Shown piece by piece: positions 1 to 8,933 of a stretch of DNA of 64,000 nt; the stretch's first letter is position 1, and every line of letters begins with the position of its first letter. Made by a program: the position numbers and the translations under genes. This DNA is from Cellvibrio sp. UBA7671 (GTDB taxonomy: Bacteria; Pseudomonadota; Gammaproteobacteria; Pseudomonadales; Cellvibrionaceae): contig DLHJ01000003.1 in the NCBI GenBank assembly GCA_002483145.1, positions 248,001-312,000 on the forward strand, read 5' to 3'. The notes below the pieces were generated by a model. The model saw only the letters and a list, made by a program, of their open reading frames with translations, did not search any database and was not told the origin of the DNA.

Positions 1-201
1 CAGGCGGTGCGGCGCCAAGGCCTGCTCTTGTGCCGAGGGCTTGGCTGAGCCGATATCCATACCGCGATAGACCAACGCAGAATCCACACTGATTAGTTCA
101 ACCGGCAAATGTTGGCGCAAGGCGATCGCAAGATCGGTTTTGCCTGAGGCAGTTGGCCCCATCAAAAAAATCACGGGTAATTTTTGCGCAGAGCTGTTCA
201 T
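1..201 (-). CDS. miaA: tRNA dimethylallyltransferase MiaA, N-terminal part
   Basis: This is the first 67 codons of MiaA; the gene runs off the window at base 1. MiaA transfers a dimethylallyl group to N6 of A37 in tRNAs that read UNN codons. The start is the ATG at 201, and the P-loop GPTASGKT lies at residues 15-22. It is followed by the family signature [16 protein letters not shown], in which the more common form is [16 protein letters not shown]. It starts 5 bases after the mutL stop codon, so the two genes are probably cotranscribed, as in E. coli and Pseudomonas. Identification rests on motif and position; only the N-terminus can be judged. Confidence 0.95.
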   Translation of the reverse strand, partial: MNSSAQKLPVIFLMGPTASGKTDLAIALRQHLPVELISVDSALVYRGMDIGSAKPSAQEQALAPHRL

Positions 202-206
202 GTTCA

Positions 207-2099
207 CTATTGTCCGCGCATAAACATTTTGTCGAGTTCATCAAGCGATTGCAGCAACCAAGTTGGGCGGCCGTGATTGCATTGGCCGCTGCGCTCGGTC
301 GCTTCCATATCACGCAATAGTGCATTCATTTCGGGAATTGTCAGTTTGCGATTGGCGCGCACTGAACCGTGGCAGGCCATGGTGCCGAGAATTTCGTTAA
401 TGTGATGCTGGATACGCTCACTGCTGCCATGCTCGATTAAATCCGACAATACATCGCGCACCAATTGTTCGACTTTGGCGCGATTTAAAATTACCGGCAA
501 TTGGCGGATCAATAATGTCTCTGGCCCAGCGCGCTGCAATTCAAAACCGAGCGATTTAAAAATATCGTAAAAATTTTCAGCGCAGTCAGCTTCTTTTTGG
601 CTTACAGCAATACTCTCGGGCACTAACAGTGGCTGGGTTTGGATACCCCCGCAGGCGAAGGATTCTTTCATACGCTCATAGGTGATGCGCTCGTGCGCCG
701 CATGCATATCCACCACAATTAAACCCTGTGCATTTTCCGCAAGAATATAAATTCCTTTGAGTTGCGCGATGGCATAGCCCAGCGGTGGAATATCCTCGCT
801 GCCGGAATCAGGCATCGCATAAGTTGCTGTAGGATTCGCAGGGCGATGCAATTCGCCATAGCTCGCCATTTGTTCGCGCACAGCACCGGGACTAATTGCG
901 GCTGGCTGATAATTGGATTGATAGCCGGATGAATAATTCACGTTGGCAGCTGCGCGAAAGCCTATACTCTCCTGCCCTTTAAATTCGCCGGCGGCAATAC
1001 CTTGAATCGGTTTGGCAGATGAAAGCGCGAACGGATTTACACCAGCAGCTTCATCGGCGCCCTCGCCCAGTTCGCGTTTTGCCAAGGTATCTTCCGGACG
1101 AACTCTTGCTAAGGCGTGATGCAAACTCGAATAAATAAAATCGTGCACACTGCGATTATCGCGGAAACGCACTTCGTGTTTGGTGGGATGCACATTCACA
1201 TCAACGGTTGATGGATCCAATTCCAGATACAACACAAACGCCGGATGACGGCCGTGATACAAAACATCCTGATAAGCTTGGCGCACGGCGTGGCTGACGA
1301 GCTTGTCGCGAATCGCGCGACCATTCACATAAAAGTGCTGCAAGTCGGCCTGGCTGCGTGAAAACGTCGGCTGCGCCACCCACCCCCACAGACGTAAACC
1401 ACTACGCTCCATTTCAATATGCACTGCATTTTCCATAAATGCAGGACCACACACTTGTGCCACGCGACGCTCTTGCTCAAGCTGCGAATCACCGGCGCGC
1501 CACGAATAAATCGCGCGGCCGTTATGGCGCAAATTAAACGCGACATCAAAACGAGAGAGAGCCAAACGTTTTACAACATCTTCGAGATGTGTGTATTCCG
1601 TTTTATCGGTGCGCAAAAATTTACGGCGTGCGGGTGTGTTAAAAAATAAATCCCGTACTTCAACGGTGGTACCGCGCGGGTGAGGTGCGGGAGACAACTG
1701 TGTTTCCATATCGCGCCCTTCCGCAACCACTTGCCAGCCCGCGCTTTCTTCATTGGTGCTGCTGATTAATGCAAGGCGCGCAACCGAGCTTATACTCGCC
1801 AAAGCTTCGCCACGAAATCCTAAAGTCGCGACTGCTTCAAGGTCATCCAACTCATAAATTTTGCTGGTGGCATGGCGGCTCAGTGCGAGCGGCAAATCAT
1901 CTTTGTCGATACCGCCGCCATTATCGCGCACGCGCATTAATTTGATGCCGCCCTCTTCCACATCGATTTCCAAGCGCGTTGCACCGGCGTCGAGGGAATT
2001 CTCCAGTAATTCTTTAATCACTGAAGAGGGGCGCTCCACTACCTCACCAGCAGCAATCTGGTTGGCGAGGCGCGGGCTGAGCAATTTAATTTTTCGCAT
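207..2099 (-). CDS. mutL: DNA mismatch repair protein MutL (endonuclease-type)
   Basis: MutL links MutS mismatch recognition to strand removal. The 630-residue length is normal. The N-terminal GHKL ATPase shows the catalytic-glutamate region [10 protein letters not shown] (E33), DNGGGI (59-64) and TLGFRGEAL (92-100). A variable linker (about 340-435) leads to the C-terminal dimerisation domain. That domain carries [12 protein letters not shown] at 464-475, which fits the metal-binding motif DxHA-x2-E-x4-E of MutL endonucleases with Gln replaced by Met. ACHGSVRAN (575-583) and CNHGRP (607-612) are the other two metal-site motifs. E. coli MutL lacks this set, so repair here is probably MutH-independent. 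The gene lies between the amidase gene and miaA on the same strand. Confidence 0.97.
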   Translation of the reverse strand: MRKIKLLSPRLANQIAAGEVVERPSSVIKELLENSLDAGATRLEIDVEEGGIKLMRVRDNGGGIDKDDLPLALSRHATSKIYELDDLEAVATLGFRGEALASISSVARLALISSTNEESAGWQVVAEGRDMETQLSPAPHPRGTTVEVRDLFFNTPARRKFLRTDKTEYTHLEDVVKRLALSRFDVAFNLRHNGRAIYSWRAGDSQLEQERRVAQVCGPAFMENAVHIEMERSGLRLWGWVAQPTFSRSQADLQHFYVNGRAIRDKLVSHAVRQAYQDVLYHGRHPAFVLYLELDPSTVDVNVHPTKHEVRFRDNRSVHDFIYSSLHHALARVRPEDTLAKRELGEGADEAAGVNPFALSSAKPIQGIAAGEFKGQESIGFRAAANVNYSSGYQSNYQPAAISPGAVREQMASYGELHRPANPTATYAMPDSGSEDIPPLGYAIAQLKGIYILAENAQGLIVVDMHAAHERITYERMKESFACGGIQTQPLLVPESIAVSQKEADCAENFYDIFKSLGFELQRAGPETLLIRQLPVILNRAKVEQLVRDVLSDLIEHGSSERIQHHINEILGTMACHGSVRANRKLTIPEMNALLRDMEATERSGQCNHGRPTWLLQSLDELDKMFMRGQ

Positions 2100-2124
2100 G
2101 GGGGAAACCGGTAGCCTGAATCAA

Positions 2125-3855
2125 TCAGGACGTTGGAATTTTGAGGGTCTGGCCAATTTTTACGGTGGGATTTTTCATATTGTTGTGTTTAATAAGCTGC
2201 GGCACAGTAACCCCATAACGCACAGCAATACGCGATAAAGTATCGCCCGCCACTACACGATGCTGGCGCGGCAGCGCAGGTGATGGAGTATAGGTTGGGC
2301 GAGCGACTGGTTGGCTGGCAACAGTGGTAGCAGCAACAGCATTACTGCCGCCGCCTGGAATTTTTAACGTCTGCCCCAACTTCACGGTGGTGCTGCGCAA
2401 ATTGTTGTACTGCATCAACCGCTGCGAACTCACACCATAACGCGCCGCAATCGCCGATAAACTATCACCCGCCGCGACTGTATGTTGCCGTTCGAAATCT
2501 TTAATCGCACCCGATTCCAATTGCGCCGCAACATAAGTGCCCGCCGGTGGATGCTGATAAAAATGTTGTTTAATCCCTTTAAATACCGATTGCGCCATTT
2601 GTTTGCGATACGCAGGCGTCGCTAATTTGCGCGCTTCTTCAGGATTGGAAATAAATCCCGTCTCTACCAAAATCGATGGCACATCCGGCGATTTGAGCAC
2701 CATAAAACCCGCTTGCTCGACATGGCGTTTATGCAGATGCGCAATGCCACCCATTGAATTCAATACGTGATGGCCGACTTGCAAACTGGAGTTCAGCGTT
2801 GCCGTCATCGATAAATCCACCAACACTCCCGCCAACACCTGGTCTTTATCGTCGAGGCTGATATCGCCCACACCGCCAATCAAATCTGATTCGTTTTCGC
2901 GCTGCGCTAAAAAGCGTGCAGTTTCAGAGGTCGCACCGTTTTGTGAGAGCGCGAATACCGAAGCGCCGCGCGCGCTCGCTTTAGTAAAAGCATCGGCGTG
3001 AATGGACACAAACAAATCTGCTTTCATGTTGCGCGCAAGATCGCGGCGTTTTTTGAGCGGGATAAAATAATCGCCGGTGCGGGTTAATTTTCCGGTAAAG
3101 CCCGGCTGCGCATTAATCGCTGCGACCAATTCTTTAGCAATGGAAAGTGTGACTTCTTTTTCGCGGATGCGATTCGGCCCCATAGCGCCAGGATCTTCAC
3201 CGCCGTGCCCGGCATCAACTGCAATCACGATAAAACGCTTGCCACTCAAATCTGCGCGCGCGACCGGTTGGGTGGTAGTTGCTGCAGTGGGAGTTGATGC
3301 AGAAGGAAGCGGCGCGGCTTGAGACGTTGATGGCGCAGCGGCCGGTTTGGCGACCTGCTGGGTCACAACCGGCTTATTGCTGGACGCTGGCGCAGTTGTC
3401 GCTGGTGCTGCCGGTAGTGTGGCAGTGACAGCAGGGGCCACTTCATCGTACAGGTCGATCACCAAGCGGTCATGCATACCGGCACTGGCTTTGAGCGAAA
3501 AACTGTTGGGGGCAACCTTGGCTTTTAGATCCAACACCAAGCGCAGATCGGTTTTGTTGTGCACGTAGCTGCGAATGACAGTCACTGGAGTATCAGCCAG
3601 TGGCAGCTTGGCTAAATCTCCCAACAATTTGCTGTTGGGTACATCGAGAATAATGCGGTCGGGGTTACCGGCGAGAGTGAGGCTGTGTTGCACCGGCGCA
3701 TCCAGATCCAACACGATGCGGGTGTGGTCAGGCGCGCGCCACACGCGCACACCATTGACCGTCGCAGACTGGGCGACCTGGGCAACCAACACAATGCCCA
3801 AGCAGCAAATAGCACTCAGCCAGCGGAAAAAAACCATACGCGATCTCAATAACAT
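2125..3855 (-). CDS. N-acetylmuramoyl-L-alanine amidase, AmiB/AmiC type, with AMIN and two LysM domains
   Basis: This periplasmic zinc amidase cleaves the peptide stem from MurNAc during septum splitting. A signal peptide (about residues 7-33 of the longest reading) precedes an AMIN peptidoglycan-targeting domain (about 36-140), a Pro/Ala/Thr-rich linker and an Amidase_3 domain (about 212-433). Likely zinc and catalytic residues are H219 (AGHGGEDPG), E235, H288 (SIHADAF) and E400 (VETGFISN). Two LysM repeats follow near 459-502 and 534-577. E. coli AmiB has one LysM and AmiC none, so the name stays generic. The start is uncertain: ATG at 3855 or 3837, both leaving a complete signal peptide; residue numbers count from a TTG at 3861. 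It is upstream of mutL, the position amiB holds in E. coli. Confidence 0.93.
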   Translation of the reverse strand: MLLRSRMVFFRWLSAICCLGIVLVAQVAQSATVNGVRVWRAPDHTRIVLDLDAPVQHSLTLAGNPDRIILDVPNSKLLGDLAKLPLADTPVTVIRSYVHNKTDLRLVLDLKAKVAPNSFSLKASAGMHDRLVIDLYDEVAPAVTATLPAAPATTAPASSNKPVVTQQVAKPAAAPSTSQAAPLPSASTPTAATTTQPVARADLSGKRFIVIAVDAGHGGEDPGAMGPNRIREKEVTLSIAKELVAAINAQPGFTGKLTRTGDYFIPLKKRRDLARNMKADLFVSIHADAFTKASARGASVFALSQNGATSETARFLAQRENESDLIGGVGDISLDDKDQVLAGVLVDLSMTATLNSSLQVGHHVLNSMGGIAHLHKRHVEQAGFMVLKSPDVPSILVETGFISNPEEARKLATPAYRKQMAQSVFKGIKQHFYQHPPAGTYVAAQLESGAIKDFERQHTVAAGDSLSAIAARYGVSSQRLMQYNNLRSTTVKLGQTLKIPGGGSNAVAATTVASQPVARPTYTPSPALPRQHRVVAGDTLSRIAVRYGVTVPQLIKHNNMKNPTVKIGQTLKIPTS

Positions 3856-4104
3856 CAACAATTGTAATTATGGGGCGGAGCTTAGGTGCATCACCGCAGG
3901 CGCCATCGATAAGAGCGCCCTATTTGGCACAAGTTCGCACTTTACCGCAAAACCCTGTTTTCGCTCTAGCACAATTGCCTTTGCGTTCAATAAATGACCA
4001 GAAAAACAACCTGGGATTTACCCCGATTTTGTGAACCAGACACGGCTATACTCAAGCCAGTCTCTGCATTATGGCGACACAAAAACATTATTTCGGTGCC
4101 CGCT

Positions 4105-5457
4105 ATGCCATCAACCATCCGCATCACCCCACTTCGTCATCCGCTTGCCGCCGCCTGCTTAACCTTGATGAGCATGCCCGGCATGGCAATCAGTTATGGC
4201 GTATACGATTCCCGCGCGCTGGCGATGGGCGGTTCGGCCACCGCGATTGGCAGCCATGCGCAGGCAGCATTTTACAATCCCGCCCTGCTCGCCTTTCACG
4301 ATAAGGAAGAGGAGGCCGGGCGCGATGGCCGGGTGTATCTGCCCAGTATTGTGGTGCAGGTGTCCGATGCTACCGAAGCAGCCGTAGATGCCATCGACGA
4401 TGAACTGGACACACAGCTCAGCAGCGCGATTAACGCGTTTAACGCAGCACCGACTACCGAGAGCGCCGGACAAGTCGCCGCTTCAGCGCAAGACCTGAGC
4501 GATGCGCTGGACGATATCGCCAATCAAGATTTGAACATCGACAGTTTTATCGGCTTCACCATCAGCGAACCCAGCAACCGCGAAGGTGGTGCATTTTATT
4601 TCGGCACACGCCTGATCGGTGGCGGCCTCGCCAATGTCACCGATGCCGATAACGCCCTGCTCAATGACTATATCGACTCCATGAATCAAGTCGCCGCTGG
4701 TGCTGATCCCGCCACCGTCGCCGCGCAATATCCACAGCTGATTAACGCCAATGGCCAGTTAATCGATCCCACCAGCACGCTCACGTCCAATGCTGATATC
4801 AGCGCGCTTGCCATCAGCGAATGGGGCATGGCGATGGCAAAACAATTTGAATGGCGCGACTACACATTAGCTGTCGGCATCACCCCCAAATTGATGCGCG
4901 TCGATGCGTTTCGCGATACCGCCGACTTTAATGACAGCCTGGATTCTGCCGATGAAGGTGTTGATGAATTTTCAGATACCCAGGCAACCCATATCACACT
5001 CAATGCCGATTTCGGTGTAGCCGCCACCATCAAGGAACACTACCGCGTCAGCCTCACGCTCAAGGATGCATTTGAAAAAAGTTTTACCACCATCCAAGAC
5101 CCAGATCCCGTTACTGGCGAACCAGCACCTGATCTTAGCGTCACGCTCAGCTCGCGCTCGCGCCTCGGTGTTGGTTATGTGAATGAAAAATTCAGTGTGG
5201 GATTGGATTACGATTTAGGCGAGGCAAAACCCATGGCCAATGAAGCGGGCACGCAAGAGTTAAGCCTGGGTGCGGAATATGTATTATGGGATTCGCTCGC
5301 ACTGCGCGCTGGTTATCGCAACGACCAAACTGGCCTGCGCGACAATTTAATTAGCGGCGGTATCGGTTATCAGTGGAGGCGTTTTGTGATGGATATCGCC
5401 TATACCAGCGGCGGAGATTATCGCGGTGGCGGCTTGCAATTAGGTTGGACATTCTAA
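4105..5457 (+). CDS. Outer-membrane beta-barrel protein of the TraF_2 type
   Basis: The protein has about 450 residues. An N-terminal signal peptide (roughly residues 1-28) is followed by the segment YDSRALAMGGSATAIG and then YNPALLA, as in TraF-like/FadL-like barrel proteins (Pfam TraF_2, recognised by eye). The second half alternates strands and turns, for example LSLGAEY and LALRAGYRND, and ends in a terminal aromatic, GLQLGWTF, typical of an outer-membrane barrel. The start at 4105 is preferred over an in-frame ATG at 3994 because it puts the signal peptide at the N-terminus. The family name comes from conjugation TraF, but nothing else conjugative is present, so that role is unlikely. 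A terminator follows. The substrate is unknown. Confidence 0.7.
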   Translation: MPSTIRITPLRHPLAAACLTLMSMPGMAISYGVYDSRALAMGGSATAIGSHAQAAFYNPALLAFHDKEEEAGRDGRVYLPSIVVQVSDATEAAVDAIDDELDTQLSSAINAFNAAPTTESAGQVAASAQDLSDALDDIANQDLNIDSFIGFTISEPSNREGGAFYFGTRLIGGGLANVTDADNALLNDYIDSMNQVAAGADPATVAAQYPQLINANGQLIDPTSTLTSNADISALAISEWGMAMAKQFEWRDYTLAVGITPKLMRVDAFRDTADFNDSLDSADEGVDEFSDTQATHITLNADFGVAATIKEHYRVSLTLKDAFEKSFTTIQDPDPVTGEPAPDLSVTLSSRSRLGVGYVNEKFSVGLDYDLGEAKPMANEAGTQELSLGAEYVLWDSLALRAGYRNDQTGLRDNLISGGIGYQWRRFVMDIAYTSGGDYRGGGLQLGWTF

Positions 5458-5475
5458 CAAAAGGTACACCACACT

Positions 5476-5518
5476 CGTTGGCAAGTAGCCTGCAGCCACT
5501 TACCAACGATTTGTTTTT
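5476..5518 (+). terminator. Rho-independent terminator after the beta-barrel gene
   Basis: The imperfect 13-bp arms CGTTGGCAAGTAG and CCACTTACCAACG (5476-5508) are followed by ATTTGTTTTT. It lies between the barrel gene and the convergent small gene, whose stop codon begins at 5519 on the other strand. Confidence 0.7.
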
Positions 5519-5978
5519 AGCAATCAACAATCGAAAAACTTTTTAAATTTTCTGCCGCTTTGCGCAAAATTCCCTGATCCTGCTCTCCGCGCACACCGCT
5601 GAAGGCTACCACCAAACGCTCACCACTTGCGGTGCGCGCTTCAAGCCCACCGAGCCAGCCAATATATTCCGGGCGCGCCAAACCATATTTTTCTTCATCG
5701 ATTTGGCCAGCATACGCCAGCTTCTCAAAGGTGCCGGTAGCAAAACCGGTGAGCCAAACTTGATTGGCCTTTTTCCACACGACCATTGCCGACTCGCGCT
5801 GGCGCGGTGGAAAGTCTCCAAACAAACGGCCATAAGATTCACCCGCCGCATTCATAATGGCCAGCGCACAATTGCCGCGCGCGATATTGAAATCTTCAGG
5901 TACTTGTAAAAATTCCGGCAGCAAACGCGCTACCTCATTGCCAATGCTATTGCACAATGCCTGAAATTCAGTGGTCAT
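5517..5978 (-). CDS. Small HbpS/GlcG-like protein of unknown function
   Basis: This is a 153-residue soluble protein without a signal peptide or membrane segment. The core (about residues 35-110) has NCALAIMNAAGESYGRLFGD followed by a helix rich in Lys/Ala and TGFATGTFEKLAYAG. That beta-turn-beta-then-helix pattern recalls the HbpS/GlcG (DUF336) fold, whose members bind haem or small molecules, and a late VVAFSGVRGEQDQ segment fits the same fold. The match is by pattern only, and no haem ligand can be assigned. It may be monocistronic. The start ATG at 5978 has only a weak AGAG upstream. Confidence 0.5.
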   Translation of the reverse strand: MTTEFQALCNSIGNEVARLLPEFLQVPEDFNIARGNCALAIMNAAGESYGRLFGDFPPRQRESAMVVWKKANQVWLTGFATGTFEKLAYAGQIDEEKYGLARPEYIGWLGGLEARTASGERLVVAFSGVRGEQDQGILRKAAENLKSFSIVDC

Positions 5979-6101
5979 GATGATTTCTCTGGTTATTAGT
6001 AGTGAATTCGGAGCGGGGAATTATAGGGAGCGCGCGTTTATAGCGAGGAGATTTAACAAAACTTTTCGAGCAGAGAACCCTCCAGCTTTACTGGTGAAAC
6101 C

Positions 6102-8318
6102 CTATTTCATAAATTGGCTCATATCAAATACCTGCGCCGCGTGGGCGCGCATAAATTCGATAAATTCTGCCTCTGGCAATGGCCGCGCAATAACATAACC
6201 CTGGGCGATATCGCAGCCGTCTTTTTTCAACATTTGCAATGTCTGGTCATCTTCCACACCTTCGGCGACAGTCACTAATCCAAGTTCGCGCGCCATTAAA
6301 ATTGTTGAGCGCACTATGCTGTGATTGCGCGGATTGCCAAGCATATCGCTGACAAAAGTGCGGTCGATTTTTAATTCGCGGATAGGGAACATGCTTAAAT
6401 AGGAGAGCGATGAATAACCTGTACCAAAATCATCAACTGAGGCATAGATACCCAACTCGCTCATTTGCGTAAGCACTTGTTTTACGCGCTGCGGATCTGA
6501 CGCAACCGAGGTCTCGGTGAGTTCTAATTTAATATCGCTGGATAACCCCTGATAACGCACGAGTGCCTGACTTACGATACCGGCAAGATTGGTTTCAATT
6601 AAATCATAGGCGGCAATATTGATGCTAATGCAACAGGGCAAATCGCGTTTGCGCAAGATTACCGCCACACGTACTGCTTCGTCGATCATCTGCTCAGTCA
6701 CTTGCTCGATCAAGCCGGAATTTTCCAGCAGCGGAATAAATACATTGGGTGGCACCAAACCCAAGCGCGGATGCTGCCAGCGCACTAACACTTCGGCTGA
6801 GGTAATTTTTCCTGAGCGCAAATCCAATTGCGGTTGAAACACAGGGAAAATACCCTGCACATTGCCGTCGATAAAAATTGAAATAATATCCAAATCAACA
6901 CGGCTGGGTTCCATCGCTGCTTCATAAGCGAGCCAGCGGCGGCGGCGCAATTCGCTCATCGCCAGTGCAGTTTCGGCGTGCCGCATTAATTTCCCCGCTG
7001 AGCGTCCATGCTCTGGCCAGTAGGCCGAACCGCCGACAAATTGCGAATTTAATCCCGGGTCTGATACGGCCATAGCGCTGCTCAGGCGATCGAATAATTC
7101 GAGCGCGTTGCTCTTATTAATGAACAACGCAAATACACCGCGCCCTAAATAAGCGGCCAAAGCATCGTCCAATTTGAGCAGATGATTCGCAAATGCGCTC
7201 ACAATCATTTCCGCGCGCGCGAACCCGAAAGTACGCACAATTACATCGAGATCAGCGAGTTTTATTACCAGGATTTCTTTTTCTTGTTTAACCGGCTGTT
7301 GATGAGCGTGAAAATAATCATCCAGCTGATCGATAAAATATGGCAGCTTGGCAAGGCCAGTCTGTGCATCATAATGGGCGACGCGGAGCAATTCCTGTTC
7401 GGCAATTGCGCGCTGCGCCAGCGCTTCGCTCAACTCCTGTGTGCGCTGCTCCACCTTGCGTTTTAAACTCCAATACCAGCTGCCGCCCAGTACGAATGCC
7501 GCCAACAACAGCGCAAATGCGCTGGAAAAAAATGGCAGCCAACGGTTGTCGGCTTGCGCTGGCTCCAGATCGTTTTGCCATTTTTGGTAAAGCGTTTGGT
7601 AATTGCCATTGGCAATGGCGGTACTCAGGGAATCCTGCAGCCATTCTGCCAATTCCGGTTTATTTTTATCGACTGCAAACGCGTAACCGCGCGACCAAAA
7701 TGGCGGCCCCATCCGCGCCAATTCCCACTCGTGCTGACGCAATAAATTATCGGCCGCCAGGCTGGACAGTACTGCGTAATCGGCACTGCCCCGCATGACC
7801 GACTCTATCGCTGAGAGTGTATTCGAGGTCAGCACCAAGTCCGGCTTTTTCGCCAGATGGCGCAGCTGCTGATGGGCGAAAGATTCCTCTTCTACCGCCA
7901 CTTTTTTATCAGTGAGATCGCCAATCGATGATACGCGCGCAGTGGTGGGCAGCGCATAAATCGCATGCGAGGAATAGAGGTAAGCCTGGGTAAAGATAAA
8001 CTTGCGCGAGCGCTCCAGTGAATAGTACATAGGCACTACATCCAGATGCCCTTGTTCCAGCGCACGCATGGTATCCGGCCAGTTGCCCAGGTGATGCTCC
8101 GCCTTGCTGCCGCCAACTCGAGCGACCTCGCGCGCCAGATCAACGTTAAACCCATTGACTTGATTTTTTTCCATCCACTCCAGCGGAGGATAAGCAAGAT
8201 CACCGCCAAATAAAATTTGGGGCGGAGGCTCATAGGCGTAAACGGTGGGCGCAAGGAATAAACACAAGAATAAAAAAAAACTGGCGCTGCCCGCCGGAAG
8301 TCGATGACTCAGGTACAT
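6102..8318 (-). CDS. Membrane c-di-GMP phosphodiesterase with periplasmic SBP_bac_3 sensor, degenerate GGDEF and EAL domain
   Basis: The 738-residue sensor enzyme has a signal sequence (1-28), a solute-binding-protein type 3 domain in the periplasm (about 34-248), one membrane segment (about 261-283), a short coiled coil, a GGDEF fold (about 315-460) and an EAL domain (about 485-725). The GGDEF signature is replaced by LGRGVF (391-396), so cyclase activity is not expected. The EAL domain keeps its catalytic landmarks: E509 in EVLVRW (EVL instead of EAL), N567, ELTET (599-603), DDFGTGYSS (629-637), K650, AEGVE and QGY. It is probably an active phosphodiesterase regulated by a periplasmic ligand. 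The ATG at 8318 is the only start: an in-frame TAA lies two codons upstream. It sits between tsaE and the amidase gene, which are neighbours in related bacteria. Confidence 0.88.
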   Translation of the reverse strand: MYLSHRLPAGSASFFLFLCLFLAPTVYAYEPPPQILFGGDLAYPPLEWMEKNQVNGFNVDLAREVARVGGSKAEHHLGNWPDTMRALEQGHLDVVPMYYSLERSRKFIFTQAYLYSSHAIYALPTTARVSSIGDLTDKKVAVEEESFAHQQLRHLAKKPDLVLTSNTLSAIESVMRGSADYAVLSSLAADNLLRQHEWELARMGPPFWSRGYAFAVDKNKPELAEWLQDSLSTAIANGNYQTLYQKWQNDLEPAQADNRWLPFFSSAFALLLAAFVLGGSWYWSLKRKVEQRTQELSEALAQRAIAEQELLRVAHYDAQTGLAKLPYFIDQLDDYFHAHQQPVKQEKEILVIKLADLDVIVRTFGFARAEMIVSAFANHLLKLDDALAAYLGRGVFALFINKSNALELFDRLSSAMAVSDPGLNSQFVGGSAYWPEHGRSAGKLMRHAETALAMSELRRRRWLAYEAAMEPSRVDLDIISIFIDGNVQGIFPVFQPQLDLRSGKITSAEVLVRWQHPRLGLVPPNVFIPLLENSGLIEQVTEQMIDEAVRVAVILRKRDLPCCISINIAAYDLIETNLAGIVSQALVRYQGLSSDIKLELTETSVASDPQRVKQVLTQMSELGIYASVDDFGTGYSSLSYLSMFPIRELKIDRTFVSDMLGNPRNHSIVRSTILMARELGLVTVAEGVEDDQTLQMLKKDGCDIAQGYVIARPLPEAEFIEFMRAHAAQVFDMSQFMK

Positions 8319-8442
8319 CCTTTAACACTCGATTAATGGTATTCCGATTGGTCACACAGGAAAGATCCACTAAGCCTAGGGCATGAATGAATTTTTCACC
8401 AATTGAACAATGAACCGGAGTGTATGGGGGGATAAGAAAACG

Positions 8443-8919
8443 TCAGGCGGAGGGAAGCAATCTGGCCAGGTCAGCAGAGTCAGTGCGCACTTCAATGCGG
8501 CGCCCTTCGCCAGCGACACTGATATCAACCACCAGATCCGGCGTGGGTAAAACGCCTGCACCGCGCGTTGGCCACTCAATCAAACAGAGTGTGTTAGCGG
8601 CAAAATAATCGCGGATGCCCATGTACTCCAACTCTTCCGCATCACCGAGGCGATAGAGGTCGAAGTGGTAAACAGTACGCACTGGAAATTCATAGGCTTC
8701 GACCAAGGTATAAGTCGGGCTTTTCACCGCGCCCGTATGACCAAAAGCGCGCAGGATTCCGCGTGTGAGCGTCGTTTTGCCTGCACCGAGATCACCGAGC
8801 AAATGTACGGTAAGCGCATCGGGATACAGGTTAAAAGCGCGCCCCAGCTGCTCACCCAGAGCAACCATTTCAGTTTCGTTATTTGCGAGATAGGTCTGCA
8901 CGGCAAGATAGGTTGTCAT
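8443..8919 (-). CDS. tsaE: tRNA threonylcarbamoyladenosine biosynthesis ATPase TsaE
   Basis: TsaE is the ATPase that works with TsaB, TsaC and TsaD to make t6A37 in ANN-decoding tRNAs. At 158 residues it has the family length, with a Walker A GDLGAGKT at 42-49 and the typical VKSPTYTLVEAY and HFDLYRL motifs, followed by LIEWPTRGAG. It begins 14 bases after the nnr stop codon on the same strand, reproducing the conserved nnr-tsaE pair. The amidase and mutL that normally follow are displaced by about 4.5 kb of accessory genes. Confidence 0.97.
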   Translation of the reverse strand: MTTYLAVQTYLANNETEMVALGEQLGRAFNLYPDALTVHLLGDLGAGKTTLTRGILRAFGHTGAVKSPTYTLVEAYEFPVRTVYHFDLYRLGDAEELEYMGIRDYFAANTLCLIEWPTRGAGVLPTPDLVVDISVAGEGRRIEVRTDSADLARLLPSA

Positions 8920-8933
8920 AGAGGGTTTTGACC

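Noticed and set aside
4105-5457. Conjugation machinery from the TraF-like gene
   Set aside because: No other transfer, relaxase or coupling gene is present; the family also contains general outer-membrane barrels.
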